Shown one piece after another: positions 11,993 to 25,864 of a stretch of DNA of 64,000 bases. The notes beneath the pieces are model-generated. The model saw only the letters and a program-made list of their open reading frames with translations. It had not been told where the DNA came from and ran no database searches. Numbering within the stretch: the stretch's first letter is position 1; every line of letters starts with the position of its first letter. Source of the DNA: Macrobrachium rosenbergii (Eukaryota; Arthropoda; Malacostraca; Decapoda; Palaemonidae); NCBI RefSeq assembly GCF_040412425.1, contig NC_089792.1, positions 19,099,590-19,163,589 on the forward strand, read 5' to 3'. The translations under genes and the position numbers were made by a program.

Positions 11993-12793
11993 CAAAGAAG
12001 AATGATTATTTGTTTACTTCAAGCCTCTTATGCACCATCTGAAGGAAACAGTAAACTAAGTAAATAGAAAAGCTGGTGTTAAAAATAAAACATGGCATAA
12101 TAGTTAGTACTGGCTTTTCCCACTAGGGCTGCAAGTTTTTCATTCCTTCAGTTTGAAGTTACTGACGCTAATACGTTTGAAAATAAAATGGCAGTAATAT
12201 TTTGAACGAGTCATGCGCTATTGCGCCAGCTTTTCCGACTAGAACTTCCTGTGTTTCATGTATTTTCATATTTTTCATGTTGTTTGTTGCTTTATGCTTA
12301 TTCTTTTCATTTAATATTTTCGTTTCTCTTTTAACCCCTATTCACATTGGTATTCTAATCGTGGGAATCTTGCCTCGGAATTTATAGTCTTCCAGGCTTG
12401 TTTGTACAGTCTGAATAATAATGATAATAACCAAGATTAATTAAATTGTTCTATAATCTCAGACATGTAGAGTAAAAACATTCTAGTACTGTAGATTAAA
12501 CTATCAAATTTCATCCATTATGCCTAATCATTTTTATAGGTAACGTCGCAGTTGTTCAGTAGACTTTCGGTAGATTAAAAGGCAGTAAAAATTCCTTAAT
12601 ATGTGATAAACAAGGAAAGTAATACGTTCAGTTAGACATTGCAGGCGAAGCCAGGTATTCGTTATTCCAAATAAAAGGTTATAATTGCTTTATAAGCTAA
12701 ATAACAAAGCCAATTTCTCTCCCTCTCTCTCACTCTGCAATGTATGGGTAAATTGTTTATTACTTCATAGCCTCAGTTGAATTGACATACCAC

Positions 12794-12794
<1 letters not shown>
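11993..12794. other. Unassigned DNA
   Basis: No gene, RNA or repeat recognised. Confidence 0.45.

Positions 12795-12868
<74 letters not shown>
12795..12868. repeat. (CT)n microsatellite
   Basis: About 37 uninterrupted CT units. The poly-Arg/Glu frame on the opposite strand is an artefact of it. Confidence 0.95.
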
Positions 12869-12870
<2 letters not shown>

Positions 12871-13204
12871 CTTGTGAGAGGGTTCCAAATCTTTTTCAAC
12901 AATATTCTGAAAATAACAACGGATGAAGATCACGGTATTTCGAAAAACAACCTTTGGTTTCACGTTGAAAAATACACCTCAGACAATTTCCAGGCGGCGT
13001 TGTTTTTAAAAACAGATCTAACCTTCAGCTGAATAAGGGAATTATAGAAAAATCAAGAACATGAAAGGAAAAGTGTAAAAGAAAGCAGCTGGCAAACAGG
13101 AAGGCAAGAGAGAGAGATAGAGAAAAGATAATATTTTACTAGAGATAGATAAGCTTTTGTTAACGTTTTCAAGATAGATAAGCCGTTTTTGTCACGTTTT
13201 TAAG
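12869..13204. other. Unassigned DNA with a small tandem duplication
   Basis: AGATAGATAAGC followed by a T-rich segment with ACGTTTT occurs twice near 13143-13200. No gene recognised. Confidence 0.45.
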
Positions 13205-13552
<348 letters not shown>

Positions 13553-14269
13553 ATACATCAAGTATACATAATGTATTTGCAAAACTCGGGATTTTCAGCC
13601 AACTCGCTTAAGATCGTGGCAAATGAAAGGAAGGATTTTCATAGTACCCGATACTTTCAGCTAAACTAAGAACAGTGAATGTTATGGGAAAAGAATATTT
13701 AGTAACTATACCTCCACGCTACGACTGCTTCACATTTTGATTAATTGTGGGTTATCTGGCGTCACAACTACCAGGGTCACTGACGCCGGACTGCTTCACA
13801 TACGATGAAGAAACACGGCTGGCAAAAAAATGAAATGCAGGCTTTTGCACTTTCTAGCCTGAGAGAGGACAAACATGCGATATGCAAAGCAGAAAGCCTA
13901 AGTGAATAAATTCCCAAAGCAGCACAAAACCCCAGAGGCAACGCGCCCCAGATGACAGAAACGAACCAAGATAAATAAGTAAATAAAACTTAAAGGAGAG
14001 AGAGGGATAAAAAGTCAGCTAAACATCAGAAGCTGCTTGAAAACTGGTAAAATTGTATCAGCATCAACTCAGCCGACTAAGATCTGTGACCACTGTTGCA
14101 GGTGATGAAAATCCATTGCAGCATCACTTACTACAATAGTGATGACATATGGAAAAGGCAGCAGCCCCAGAATCATTCCAAGGAACCACAGAAAGGGAAT
14201 ACCCAAAATGGCAATCCCAAGGAACCTAAATCACTGAGGAGTACTGCAACTCCTGGTTTTTCTACCATC
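13553..14269. other. Unassigned DNA, possibly decayed LINE ORF1
   Basis: The plus strand is A-rich, codes for short Lys/Gln/Asn-rich pieces and lies directly upstream of a LINE endonuclease relic, the place where ORF1 would be. No zinc knuckle is clear. Confidence 0.25.
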
Positions 14270-14270
14270 C

Positions 14271-14344
<74 letters not shown>

Positions 14345-14361
14345 TAGAAGAAGAAGAAGAA
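14270..14361. repeat. (AAT)n microsatellite with short (AGA)n tail
   Basis: About 25 AAT units to 14345, then AGAAGA repeats. The run of Asn codons in the plus frame is not a gene. Confidence 0.95.
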
Positions 14362-14959
14362 AAGTAAGGAACCCAAGGCATGCAACTTAAACAAAGAGAC
14401 CGAGGAAACAAAAAAAAAAAAAAAAATCACAAAATCCAGGTGATGAAAGTTAGACAGGAAAAGACAATAAAAAAACAAAATTGCAATGTAGATATAACAA
14501 ACAAAAGCATATCCATCCCCTCACTGACAGTACAATAAGAAACGAAGTGCTCTTGCAAAACAAAATAAAAAAAAAAAAAGGAATGGATAAAAATACAACT
14601 AGAACTCACCAATACATCTGAAAAAAAAAATGATTCTCTCATAACAGATCTAAAATAACTGAAATAAAATTGATGTATGTAAAATATGTATGTAACAAAA
14701 CGCACAAACTATGCATCCGTATTAAAGAGGACAGATAGAGTGTAACTGCTTTTCCTCAATTGAAGTGAAGTAGCACCCTTAAGACGGAAGACATTATAAT
14801 AAGATTTGAGGTGTGAGGAAAGGACAAGGAAGTAATGAACAAAATAGATAAAGTAAATGCACCGAGACAAGAAGACGAAAGCGCAACCAGATACGGATAA
14901 TCTAAGTATTAATGCAACAAATAGTCTAAATGATGAAATCATGAAACGCTACCGTGATA
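14362..14959. other. A-rich stretch with poly(A) runs
   Basis: Poly(A) at about 14410-14426 and 14568-14579. Minus-strand frames here are hydrophobic shadows of the A-rich plus strand. It may belong to the LINE relic that follows. Confidence 0.35.
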
Positions 14960-15740
14960 AAAACATGAAAATATAAACATAAGCTACAAGAAAACATAAT
15001 GGTTTTACAGCATAATATATTCAAGTTTTTGCACATAAGAAAAAAATGTATGCACCAATTTATTTATGATATATAACAGAATATTTTTCTAATAAACAGA
15101 AGAAATGCAACAGTTTTTCTTTATCACCACCACCTCACTACATATATATGAAACTGAACACTAACATCGTCATACAAAATTCAACAAGGAAGCCACTGAA
15201 ATATTCATCGTATACAAAGCAATATTCTTGTCATAAATGGTAAAAGGGCAATAGCCGTTAGAAAACAATCAAACATGAAATAATAGATGACTGCAATTTC
15301 GATACGTTCAGCGCAAATTAACTTTAATAAAGGTTATGTCAATATCGTCACCTTTTACCACCTACCAGGAGGGAATTACTATCTAATGCCGACTTATTAC
15401 CAATAATTTGGTGCCACGCACTTTTATATAATAAGGGACTTGTATAACAGACCCCCAGTTCATTGGACAAACTAACCCAAATGTCATAACCATGGGAGTA
15501 GATCAACATTTAAACAATTTACTACCAACATAACTGACATTTAATACACGAGGAATGTGAATAGCCATAACATAAGTAGACCAGTCATTGTACTAACCAA
15601 CCAAAGAGCACACCTAAATTTCTTAACAGCTCATGACACCAGAACACCTTTCGACCACTTCATCACTGAAATCTCCACAAAACCTAAAAAAGAATGACCA
15701 ACATATAATATAAAAAAAAATCTCTTTGGCGAACTTTTTC
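14960..15740 (+). pseudogene. LINE endonuclease-domain relic (jockey/I-type)
   Basis: One mostly continuous plus frame with stops reads like the apurinic-endonuclease-type domain of jockey/I-clade LINEs, which nicks target DNA. Visible pieces in order are LQHNIFKFLH (near the family start), AIAVRKQSN, GYVNIVTFYHLPGGNYY (family pattern G-x-V-x-I-x-x-x-Y-x-P-P), IRDLYNRPPVHWTN (family GDFNARH-x-x-W) and VLTNQRAHLNFL. The hallmark GD is changed to RD, and several stops are present, so it is dead. It is the upstream half of an element whose RT relic begins near 17100 in the same orientation. Confidence 0.62.
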
Positions 15741-16520
15741 CAGTTAATAAAAAAAAAAAATAAAAAAAAATAAAAGAACAAGAGACCATATCATAACCAG
15801 ACAATTACAGCAGCATTGGCAAACAGTAACATAACACATTGATCAAAGATGTTCATTACCAACAAAGAGGGCAATATCATAATCATATACAAGAGAGCGA
15901 TTATATAAGGTTATTAGCACAACGATTATCGATTTCTACCAAACAAGAGCGTCAGGAGACTGCAAACTTCCGCCAAGGTTTGCCAATTCTTCCCTACCTT
16001 CGCAAAATGTTCCAACATCCAGTTCCGTATCTTTTACAAAACCTAATCACTTGCTGCTACTTACGAGGCCTTCAGCCTTTTGTCAATTTTTTGCAAAAAG
16101 AAGACACTACTTTATAAATAATCCTGCTAACAAACCGACGAATGAGCAAACATAGAACAATGTCCTTGTCTGACGCAATGATATCCATAACTGAACTGAA
16201 CTAGAGTTAAATTCAATGTTATGAGCAACATCATAGAATAAAATTATAAACGAAACAAGCACCTGAAGGAGGAAAAAATGGACAAATATATAATGTTCAA
16301 GATAAATGTATTGAGAGAGCATACAAAATCCCCAGAGGTGGAGGAAGGCCTACAGAGACTCATGGGGAAATGTAAATAAGAAATACGTTATGAGACTTAG
16401 AGGAATTTAGAAAAAAACTGAAGACATGCCCGAACGAAACAGACTTTTGACCGAAGCCTTGGTAACAACTTTTCGCAGGTAACGTAAGGTAAGGCAAGGG
16501 ACAGAATTCAGTCAAGAAAA
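15741..16520 (+). pseudogene. Probable LINE linker between endonuclease and RT
   Basis: It lies between the two recognised LINE domains in the same orientation. The plus frame 15839-16117 (92 codons) gives no independent match. The assignment rests on position. Confidence 0.3.
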
Positions 16521-17082
16521 CTACTATCCATTTCAGGGACCGCTAGTCATCGTTTGTCTCAAATATCTTTCAGACTACGGTAATTATTTGGTCAAAATGG
16601 TACTTTGACACTGTACAAGACACCTCCCGCTAATTCGCCTAACGAGGGCTAATTTTTGGTACTATAGTGCATTTTCAAATGGTGTTAGCTAAGGCGTTTA
16701 CTCTTGACTTACATGGTGTTGCCAATCATCGCCAAACTATGCGTTCGAACGTCCTTTATCGCCAACCCGTCACTCCCTCCCCCTTCGCCTCCTCATCCCT
16801 CCCTAACACACATTCCTGACCTCCCCATCTCCGCCCCCCTTTCCTGTCAATGGGGGATAGCGGACGTTCGATTCCGTAGATTTGTCCTGGTGACTCATGT
16901 GACTTTGACTTTAAAAGTCGAGAGTAAACGCCTTAACTAACAACATTTGACACTGGGCTATATTACCAAAAATTAGCGGGAGGTGTCTTGTACACTGCGT
17001 CAAAGTACCATTTCGATCAAATAATCAGTTTGAAAGATATTTGATAAAAACGATGACTCGCAGTCCCTGAAATGAACAGTAG
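16521..17082. mobile_element. Foldback element, arms about 165-190 bp, inserted in the LINE relic
   Basis: The left arm (16521-16710) and right arm (16913-17082) share, on opposite strands, CATTTCAGGGAC, GAGTCATCGTTT or TAGTCATCGTTT, CAAATATCTTTCA, ATGGTACTTTGAC, TGTACAAGACACCTCCCGCT and AAGGCGTTTACTCT. The spacer is C-rich (CCCTCCCCCTTCG). No transposase frame. Its position between LINE endonuclease and RT pieces suggests insertion into the older LINE. Confidence 0.82.
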
Positions 17083-17099
17083 CATAAAATAACACCAAA

Positions 17100-17720
17100 T
17101 CTAACCGCAGATGTGTCAAGACTAGACCGAAACTATTGCCTAACCACAAACAAGAAAATATTTGACATGATGAATGGGATAAAATCGTTTGAAACAAAAG
17201 TTCCAGGAAATACCAGAATAACAATACAAATTATGGAAAAATTACCAAAGGCTGCACTTCAAAGAATTAAATCAATCTTACAGTACCCTCTCAGGAGGGT
17301 ACCACCTGGAGCCCTTATATAAGATGGGGTGCTTATACCTACCCCAGAACCAAAAAGTCTTGTTTGAAGTTCCAGACAAATTATAAAAAAATACCAAGTT
17401 GTGGATTCAGTAGACACTTGGCAAATAATAAACTATGCCGCAAACATCAACGTGGGTTCCGAAAAAGCAAGTTTACATCTCAAAGGCCTCTGAAAAGGTT
17501 TAAAATAATGGTATCTGATAAAGCTCCTCAACTTTATTGACCAAAATCTATTAAAATAATCCTTTCAAATAACACCAAAAACAGATATACAGTAGATATT
17601 AAAACCCATAGGTGACAAAGTCACCTTACACTCTTCTGCACTAAAAGTGTGTTCTTATAACCAAGTAGTTTCTTACAAATCAAACACACAAAAATATGCC
17701 ATCACCAACATGCTGTTATG
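17100..17720 (+). pseudogene. LINE reverse-transcriptase relic (jockey/I-type)
   Basis: The open part 17113-17322 reads SFETKVPGNTRITIQIMEKL and then PKAALQRIKSI, matching the N-terminal RT block of jockey/I-clade LINEs (APG-x-T-x-I, LP-x-x-A). After a stop, the same strand continues with GVLIPTPEP (family I-P-K-P-G). HQRGFRKSKF then corresponds to the QHGFR motif, and a shifted frame near 17490-17600 resembles the KAFDKVWH...GL...L catalytic-Asp region. Beyond about 17640 the match fades, and the YxDD box is not visible. Several stops and shifts show long decay. Confidence 0.62.
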
Positions 17721-18860
17721 CAACACTATGTAATAATTTTAAGCTTGTCCATTTTAGCCTCACTGACCCGGCTGCAACATGAGGAAACAGGTTTTATAAT
17801 ACAGGACAATTTACCAAATTTACTCACAAAGACTTTTTATTTGATATATATGAAATTTGTGGCAATGTTAATACACGTACACTTTTTACACCCAATGACC
17901 CCACTTCACCCCACCCCCAGGATAGGGTGAAACATTTTCATATTGTAATCGTTGAAACAACTCTTTTAATATTTAATGTGACTAGCTTTTGCAACATTTT
18001 CATTTTGAAAAGGAAAAATAACAGAGAAAATTTTTCTTTTGTAAGCACTGACCTTATTTCAGTATGTACGTAAGACTCTGCCCTTAAAATAGCACCCCAT
18101 GGGCTAATGATGGAGATAGGCATTGGCAGACTCAATATAAGAGTCTCTGGGTATTGGAAGGTGTACGCTATGACAAAATCACAACTGTTAAACTAAAACA
18201 TTAAAAAGAAACACCGTTCTTATCGCTGACTTTATCATTTTAAGCCTAACCTCAGGTACCAACACTGACGCAGATCAATGTCGAGTTATAGCAACAGTAC
18301 TTATCAGTAACTTTTCTACACGCATAGACATTTTATTTGACATATTAAGCAACTTTGTTCCTTGAAATATATTTTTTCCCCCAGTGACCTCATCCCACCC
18401 CACCCCACTCTTCCACACCCTCCCCACCACTTGGATTAGATATGTTTTCATATCTGGGAAGAAGACCTCTCAAACAAACTTCCTTGAACAGATTGATCTT
18501 CTGGATGCCGTTGAGTTTGTATTATAGTTTCTCAATCCCTCGAATGAGTTTCTTTGTAGCAACAGGTAGATTATACAGCAGCTTTCCAAATGTATGACGC
18601 TTCAGTAGGGCTTTCTATTATTTTTCAAAAGGCTAATGAAACCAGGAGTATAATTATGCCATATTCATGTCCGCAAGCGGGCTTACAGAAATTTTTGGCA
18701 ATTTCTGATTGGTTGTCAAAGCTGGGGTAGGGGGCTCACCCTATTGGCTGGGGGCGAAATGTTTTTGTAATTTACTCCCTAAGACCTTTCATTTGATCAT
18801 ACCATGTGTATCATTTTATATATATTTTATTAAATTTTTACCTTATGCCCATAATACCAA
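17721..18860. repeat. Diverged repeat cluster, about three copies
   Basis: A motif set recurs near 17830, 18325 and 18785: GAC-x-TTT-ATTTGA followed by an AT-rich stretch. A C-rich block (ACCCCACTTCACCCCACCCC and similar) follows the first two copies. Copies are strongly diverged; no coding capacity. Confidence 0.45.
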
Positions 18861-19332
18861 TAAATGATGCAGACGGGTAGTAAAAGGTATAGACTATGGA
18901 AATACTGCAACAACTAAGCTTAAAACATGGAAAACAACGTCTAAATACAGACCATATCGTTTATCCAGACGTCGACTTTGACAATGACGTTGGTTAATAG
19001 CAACGGCTCTTCTGACGAACTGCTCAGGATGGCCACTTACGGGATAATAGCCAATTATTCAAAGGAGTAACAAATGTAAGCGTGCATTTCGCCCCTTTTA
19101 AGGTCATCTTAGCAGATACACCAAAAACTCGAAATCACCCCTTTGTTCAGGAATAGCCACCTCATCGTTCAAAAGCAAACAATATCATTGAGGAAATAAA
19201 AGCAGATAGAAATAGGATTTAGTTCATTTTATTCTCAAAAATACGCCCACTTCCACTAATAATGAAAGAACTCCATTAGAAAACTAAACAAAAATTCACG
19301 TGTTTTCCTCAAGATCGCAGACATAGCTTCAC
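18861..19332. other. Unassigned DNA
   Basis: Nothing recognised. Confidence 0.4.
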
Positions 19333-19659
19333 ATGAGACAAAGTAATCCATGCGAGAGACATAGAAAAATAAATCAAAGATTTCATAAACTAGGCTACAA
19401 AATTACAATGCACTCAGACGTAAGTCTTGTGAGACCTCGAGTATGTACAGTATACTTGAACGCACAAATACACCGTTACGCAAAATTCCATCAACCAGTT
19501 CAAAGAAATTACAGGCGTTTCAAAACAGAATCCCACCTAAAATTCATAGTTACAACCACAACCAAAGAAGTATTGCTGAATAAATTCATAGATATTAACG
19601 GAGATGTCATAAATACCAAATTTGCACAAAAAGCGGTAAAAACTGTGTGGAAATTTTGA
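19333..19659 (+). pseudogene. 108-codon open frame, possible LINE ORF1 fragment
   Basis: The basic protein includes HKLGYKITMHSDV, RPRVCTVYLNAQI and ESHLKFIVTTTTKEV. The order (hydrophobic strand, R-R-x-V or R-x-CTV strand, K-rich loop, LK-h-x-F/V strand) resembles the RRM-like region of jockey-type ORF1 proteins, but no zinc knuckle follows. It could equally be chance; no intact element surrounds it. Confidence 0.2.
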
Positions 19660-20280
19660 GAAACTGACCCGCGAAATAGCCAGATAAAGCGAACATATTG
19701 ATATAAATGGAGGTCCTGGCCATTCATGGCGGAGAACAATAGCGCCTTTTGTAACATCGAATGAACCAATGCCAAACTATCATTAAAACAACGAGAGAGC
19801 ATATAGCTTATATTAAACAAATATTAAAAACTGGGAAAAATATGAGTGAGACGAAATTCAACGCGGCTACAAAAATGTGAGGTATCTGAAAAAGATAAAC
19901 TTATCAAAAAAATAATAATAGTAACGTAAAGGAACAGATCTAAAATCTATAAGTAATAATAAACGAAGGTTTACTCTTTACAAAAGAAAATAGCACATGA
20001 CAAATGATAAAAAAGTCTACCTTGCGGCACAAGATAATGGCAAATAAACTAATAAGAATAAAAAAATAAGAACGAGCCATTGGGTATGATCCTATTTTTC
20101 TTCTTTCTACTTCAGTGTTATAAGACGTTATAATATCCTTCTTTCATATCCTACACTGGCTGTACCATGCGACTCCTATCGCGGCTCAGCTATAAAATTG
20201 TTTATTATTATGGATATATATGGAACTACGTTTCTTAAAGGGGAACGCTAATACATCCTAGTTTTATCCTCTATCTACCT
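19660..20280. other. Unassigned A-rich DNA
   Basis: Nothing recognised. Confidence 0.4.
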
Positions 20281-20405
20281 ATCTTTTATCTATTTATCTA
20301 TATATTTACATACATATATGTGTATATATGTATAAATGTGTATTGTGTATGTATATGTACAGTATATACGTATGTATGTATAAATACATATATGTGTATA
20401 TTGTA
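20281..20405. repeat. Mixed (TATC)/(TATG)/(ATAC) simple repeat
   Basis: Short tetranucleotide and AT-type units, ending next to the SINE. Confidence 0.8.
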
Positions 20406-20424
20406 ATGAACCCTAAGAGATGGT

Positions 20425-20715
20425 GGTGAGTTCAGAAATTTTAGTTAAGTATACCTTAGTTTAATCAGACCACTGAGCTGATTAACAGCTCTCCTAGAGA
20501 GGGCTGGCCCGAAGGATTAGACTTATTTTACGTGGCTAAGAACCAATTGGTTACTAACAACGGGACCTACAGCTTATTGTGGAATCCGAACCACATTATA
20601 CCAAGAAATGAATTTCTATCACCAGAAATAAATTCCTCTAATTCTTCATTGGCCGGCCGGATAATCGAATGAGGGCCTAGGAGAGTGCTAGCCGAGTAGG
20701 ATATCTACCCATCCA
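20425..20715 (-). mobile_element. tRNA-headed SINE, decapod type
   Basis: On the minus strand the head contains CTACTCGGCTAGCACTCTCC and ATTCGATTATCC, a shortened tRNA-like box A/box B pair. The body follows with GGAATTTATTTCTGGTG, GTGGTTCGGATTCCACAA, AACCAATTGGTTCTTAGCC and CAGCTCAGTGGTCTGATT. The tail reads CTAAGGTATACTTAAC. I recognise this body from decapod crustacean genomic and transcript sequences, from memory. SINEs are non-coding and move with LINE enzymes. It is nearly full length. Confidence 0.75.
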
Positions 20716-20726
20716 ATGAGGAACTG

Positions 20727-20812
20727 TGATCCACCTTAAGTCACTTACCACTATGATAATTATCATAGTTATCCACCTTAAGTCCTTTACCACTATGATA
20801 ATGAGTAGGACC
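20727..20812. repeat. Two-copy tandem duplication, unit about 42 bp
   Basis: ATCCACCTTAAGTC ... ACCACTATGATAAT occurs at 20729 and 20771, adjoining the SINE end. The junction also forms a small palindrome (ATGATAATTATCAT). Confidence 0.85.
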
Positions 20813-21639
20813 TACACCAGAACAAAAACAATTCAAAGGATTTCCTCAAAGGAAAGGACACAGAGACGCTAAACAAACAATTGAATATTCATTACAATCA
20901 ATTGCTTAAAATTACAAAGAAATCCCTTGAAAACTGTACTTTATGGAAGAAAAAATCAAAATTACAATGCCAAAAACACATTTGCCTAACTAACTCGGAA
21001 TTTACATGGAGATAGAAACCACAGACGCACGGGTCAGCGTGACAGCAAGAGACAAAGTAAGTCGTTAGCCTTAAACCTAACTTTCAGGCTTCAGTACCCT
21101 TAAGATAAACATACATTTGAAATAATTAGGACAAAAACCATCACCGTTTTGACAATAATTAATCGTAATATCCTTTTAACACGTAGGCTGATGCAGAGTC
21201 GTCCCTGATAACCACCCACTGAGACAGGTCGGCCAGATAATGACGTCACACGGGCTCATCACTGGCAAGACCCACTACTGGCTCGTCGATACAACAGAAC
21301 ATTTGACCATCCTTCGTCTTTCCATTAATAGTTTCAGTTTTTTTATTGATTTTCTTTTAGCGGTAGTCTGCCAGTAGCCTAATTATTTATCATTGTCAGT
21401 TATTTTGTTGAAAAATACAGCCTCATATGTCACAACTGTAAGTTAATTTTTCTATCGATAGCGTGAGTAAGAACTCTATATTTCTATTGTTTCAAACAAT
21501 ATCTTGATGTACACTGTAATGGATATTACTCAGAATACCTCAGGCATTAAAAAAATGAAAAGAAATTTGTCCTCAAATAACCTATATATATTTACAATAG
21601 TACTAAATATTTAACTGTCCTTGGTTTAGAACCTGTAAA
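20813..21639. other. Unassigned DNA containing a CRE palindrome
   Basis: No gene recognised. TGACGTCACAC at 21241 is the only notable motif. Confidence 0.4.
21241..21248. promoter_or_regulatory. Perfect CRE-type palindrome TGACGTCA
   Basis: Consensus binding site for CREB/ATF bZIP factors. It is 10 identical bases (TGACGTCACA) to the one at 51610. No TATA or transcript start is evident close by. Confidence 0.35.
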
Positions 21640-22170
21640 TCATGGGCCATGGCTCACTTTATGAGGTCGACTCGGGTGATTCATCGTTAATGCCTTGTCT
21701 GGCCGACCTTACTGCAAATTCCACTTATGCGCCACAAAGCAGGAGGCACGCAACACAGTTCGTCCTTTACGTTAAGAATGATTATAACAAGCACACAGGG
21801 TCTGTGGATCTTACCCTTTTCTCCGCCCCTGGGAGGCCTCTCAATGACTCCAGAGGTTCAGCGGGCTGAGGGCAAAGGCAGATGGAGGGCGAGGCTTGCC
21901 TCCAGAACTACATAATGCAAGGAAGGGCTTCACGCGACCCATTGCACAAACTGCAGGAGCCAGCAACAAGGCTTATTCATAGCTGGTGGCAAGGAACAGC
22001 ACCTCCAACAATCTGCCATAAGCCGTCAGAGAATATGGGCGCTGAAAACAACTCTAAAGGGAGCCGTTAACTGAGCCTGTATAACACTCAGAGAGTCAGA
22101 AGGTCCCCACAGCACCAGCAGAAACGAACACAAACGGGCGACGAACAGCCGAAACACGTCGAACCCAAAC
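21640..22170. other. GC-richer segment, function unknown
   Basis: Clearly richer in G and C than its surroundings, with two overlapping plus frames of 62-75 codons and no domain. It could be an exon, a regulatory segment or part of a repeat not recognised here. Confidence 0.3.
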
Positions 22171-22375
22171 GTGAAGAGATAAAAACATTTACTTGGGTGA
22201 CGTGTTTGTTCAATTACAACAACTCTTTGAAGGGAGGAAAAGACCCAAATCCGGCCTTGAAGAGACATGCATAAACAAAAATTGACAAAACTAACAAAAA
22301 ACTTATTTTAAATGGCCAAAAATCAAAAGCAACGCAAAATTAAAAATAATTAATTACGGCAACTTCAATACAACA

Positions 22376-23671
<1,296 letters not shown>

Positions 23672-23676
23672 CACAT

Positions 23677-23766
<90 letters not shown>
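23672..23766. repeat. (CA)n(TA)n microsatellite
   Basis: CA units to about 23707, then TA units. Confidence 0.95.
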
Positions 23767-23770
<4 letters not shown>

Positions 23771-23784
23771 CGATCCATTTATCA

Positions 23785-23870
23785 TTTAAAAAAATTCCCC
23801 TTCGGTGATAATTCCCCATCGGGATATTCCCAGAAGGATATTTCCAGACATTTGTAGCTTCATGAATATA
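23785..23870 (+). repeat. Fragment of the 39-42 kb tRNA-like repeat tail
   Basis: AAAAATTCCCCTTCGGT, then ACATTTGTAGCTTCATGAAT, corresponds to the tail of the reverse-orientation units at 41.0-42.2 kb (AAAAATTCCCCTTCGGTAAC ... GTTTGTAGCTTTCTG). It sits between AT arrays. Confidence 0.55.
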
Positions 23871-23875
23871 GATAT

Positions 23876-23945
23876 TATATATATATATATACATTTGTAT
23901 ATTCATGAATATATATATAATATATATATATATACACTATATGTA
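23876..23945. repeat. AT-rich simple repeats
   Basis: Two short AT tracts around a repeated TTCATGAATAT motif. Confidence 0.8.
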
Positions 23946-25864
23946 TGTATGTGTGTGTCGCGTAGTATGCACATATACATACATAATGTTTGTGCATTTC
24001 TGTGTATCCATGTCTATTCAATATACGGATTAAAATCAAATATAATTCCAGGATAAAGAATACCGGCATCTGATTCATGTAAGCGACTGATAAGCAGATA
24101 GATACTCGTGCTACTCTTTTGTTGCACTTGGACATCTACTCGTGAAACCCTACGGCCTCTGCGCGATTGATTTCTTGTTCCCAGAATCAATTAGCGAAGG
24201 CTGACTGCATGAGGCTTCGAGCTGTTCCGAATCTTTACAGAGGAAGGCTCACTTCTGCAATATGGATTCAGGAGGCTGGCGTTTACAATCGAATTTTAAT
24301 GGTTCCGATATATTTCACAGCAATGATTAGACGATGAGCTGATTTTTTAAAAGTTTTTCTTTCGTTAAACACCGAAATTTCTAATCATTGTAATAGTGAG
24401 TAAATGATTAAGAATTATATCCGTTCACTGACGATACAAGTTTATTAAGGTAGCTATGATTAGAAATTTTTTGGAAGAGTCAGTATGTAACTATTTTGTG
24501 TCTGATTAGATAAATGTGTAGAGAAGAACGTGAAATGCCGTTACAACTCTCGAATAAACTGTAGGTACATTATTTCCGAATTAGCGCAGCGATTTAGAAC
24601 AGACTGTGAATTTGATGTTATAAGTCAGAGTGGAGAAACAACATTCCGTTGAGTGATGAAAATGCTCTTCTCGTTTTCCTCTTTCAACCACAATTTCTTG
24701 TTTTCTCCTGACCCAGATTCCATAACGGTATTACGAGCCCCGGTCCACTGGCCTCTGAAGTAAAGATGAAAAGAAATGCCTGTATTCAGGAAAACGCAAA
24801 CAACCACAATTTTAATGAGTCTGTGGGTCGAGTCAAGTTGTGCGAAAGCTCCATTCCAGCAATTCAGTTCGGAATTGGGGTTTTGTACGGCTGCTCTTCG
24901 GACTCCTAATAATGATTTAGGTCAAAGAAGTCTGGGGGCAGGCTACGATGTTGGCCGGAAGTATTCAAAGAAGATTCCTTTTTCCGGTGAAAATTTTATA
25001 GAATGGAAAGCGATTGAGTTCGATAACTGATAATCCGTTAATGAAGAATCCGGTATCATCCAAAGCATTTGAAAAATATAAGGAAGGGGGTAGTTTTTCC
25101 CAATATACGATATGAATAGTAATATAGCAATGTGAGGTCTGATTTATTTTGTAAACTCTTAAAGCTGAACACTAGAAATGAAAAATAAGATTAGTTATCT
25201 TAATTAAATTTAATTCAGTCTTGAAAGTTTGTTTTCTATTGGGTTATCCCAAAGAATTTTCGTAAAATAAAGGTGAAGGAATATTAACAGATTTTATAAA
25301 AAAAAAAAAACAAATACTGTTGCTAGCCTTTCCAGTCTTTGTAAAAAAACACAGAAACTAATACAAATATTTCAGAAAAATTCTACAATTAAAAATAATT
25401 TTTTCTGGATAACTGAGAGGGAAATAAGAATACCCTGTAAGCGGGCATTCTTGCACGTCATTCCTTTTCAATTCGTTGCAAAGAATTTATGGGACTGAAA
25501 ATTTCCTCTAACCGTATCGGTTTGTAATATATGCAAAAGATTTTAAAAAACATCAGAACGAATGCCATAAAATATAATTTCTAACAAATTTCCGACAGAG
25601 ACCCCATCCGCCAAATGCAAACTTGCTGGCACCAACTCCCTCGCCCTTGGTTCTTGTCTCTGTATAATTGATCACGTTCAGACGCATTCTGGCATCACAG
25701 CAGAATTGGTCACCACCTCTGTGCTCAGATTCTGGACCTGAATAAAGTGAAATCGTTCGGTGCACATGCAAGCACCGCTTTCCCTCTTCGATGGTGACTC
25801 TAGCTCTGTTAGAATAGGACAGAGCCAGTGGATTGGTTGTGTGAGGAAGGACACTCATCTAGAT
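23946..25864. other. Unassigned DNA
   Basis: Mixed composition. The open frames 24776-25030 (+) and 25553-25858 (-) show no domain. No promoter or RNA gene recognised. Confidence 0.4.

Noticed and set aside
14096..14347. Poly-Asn open frame
   Set aside because: Generated by the (AAT)n array.
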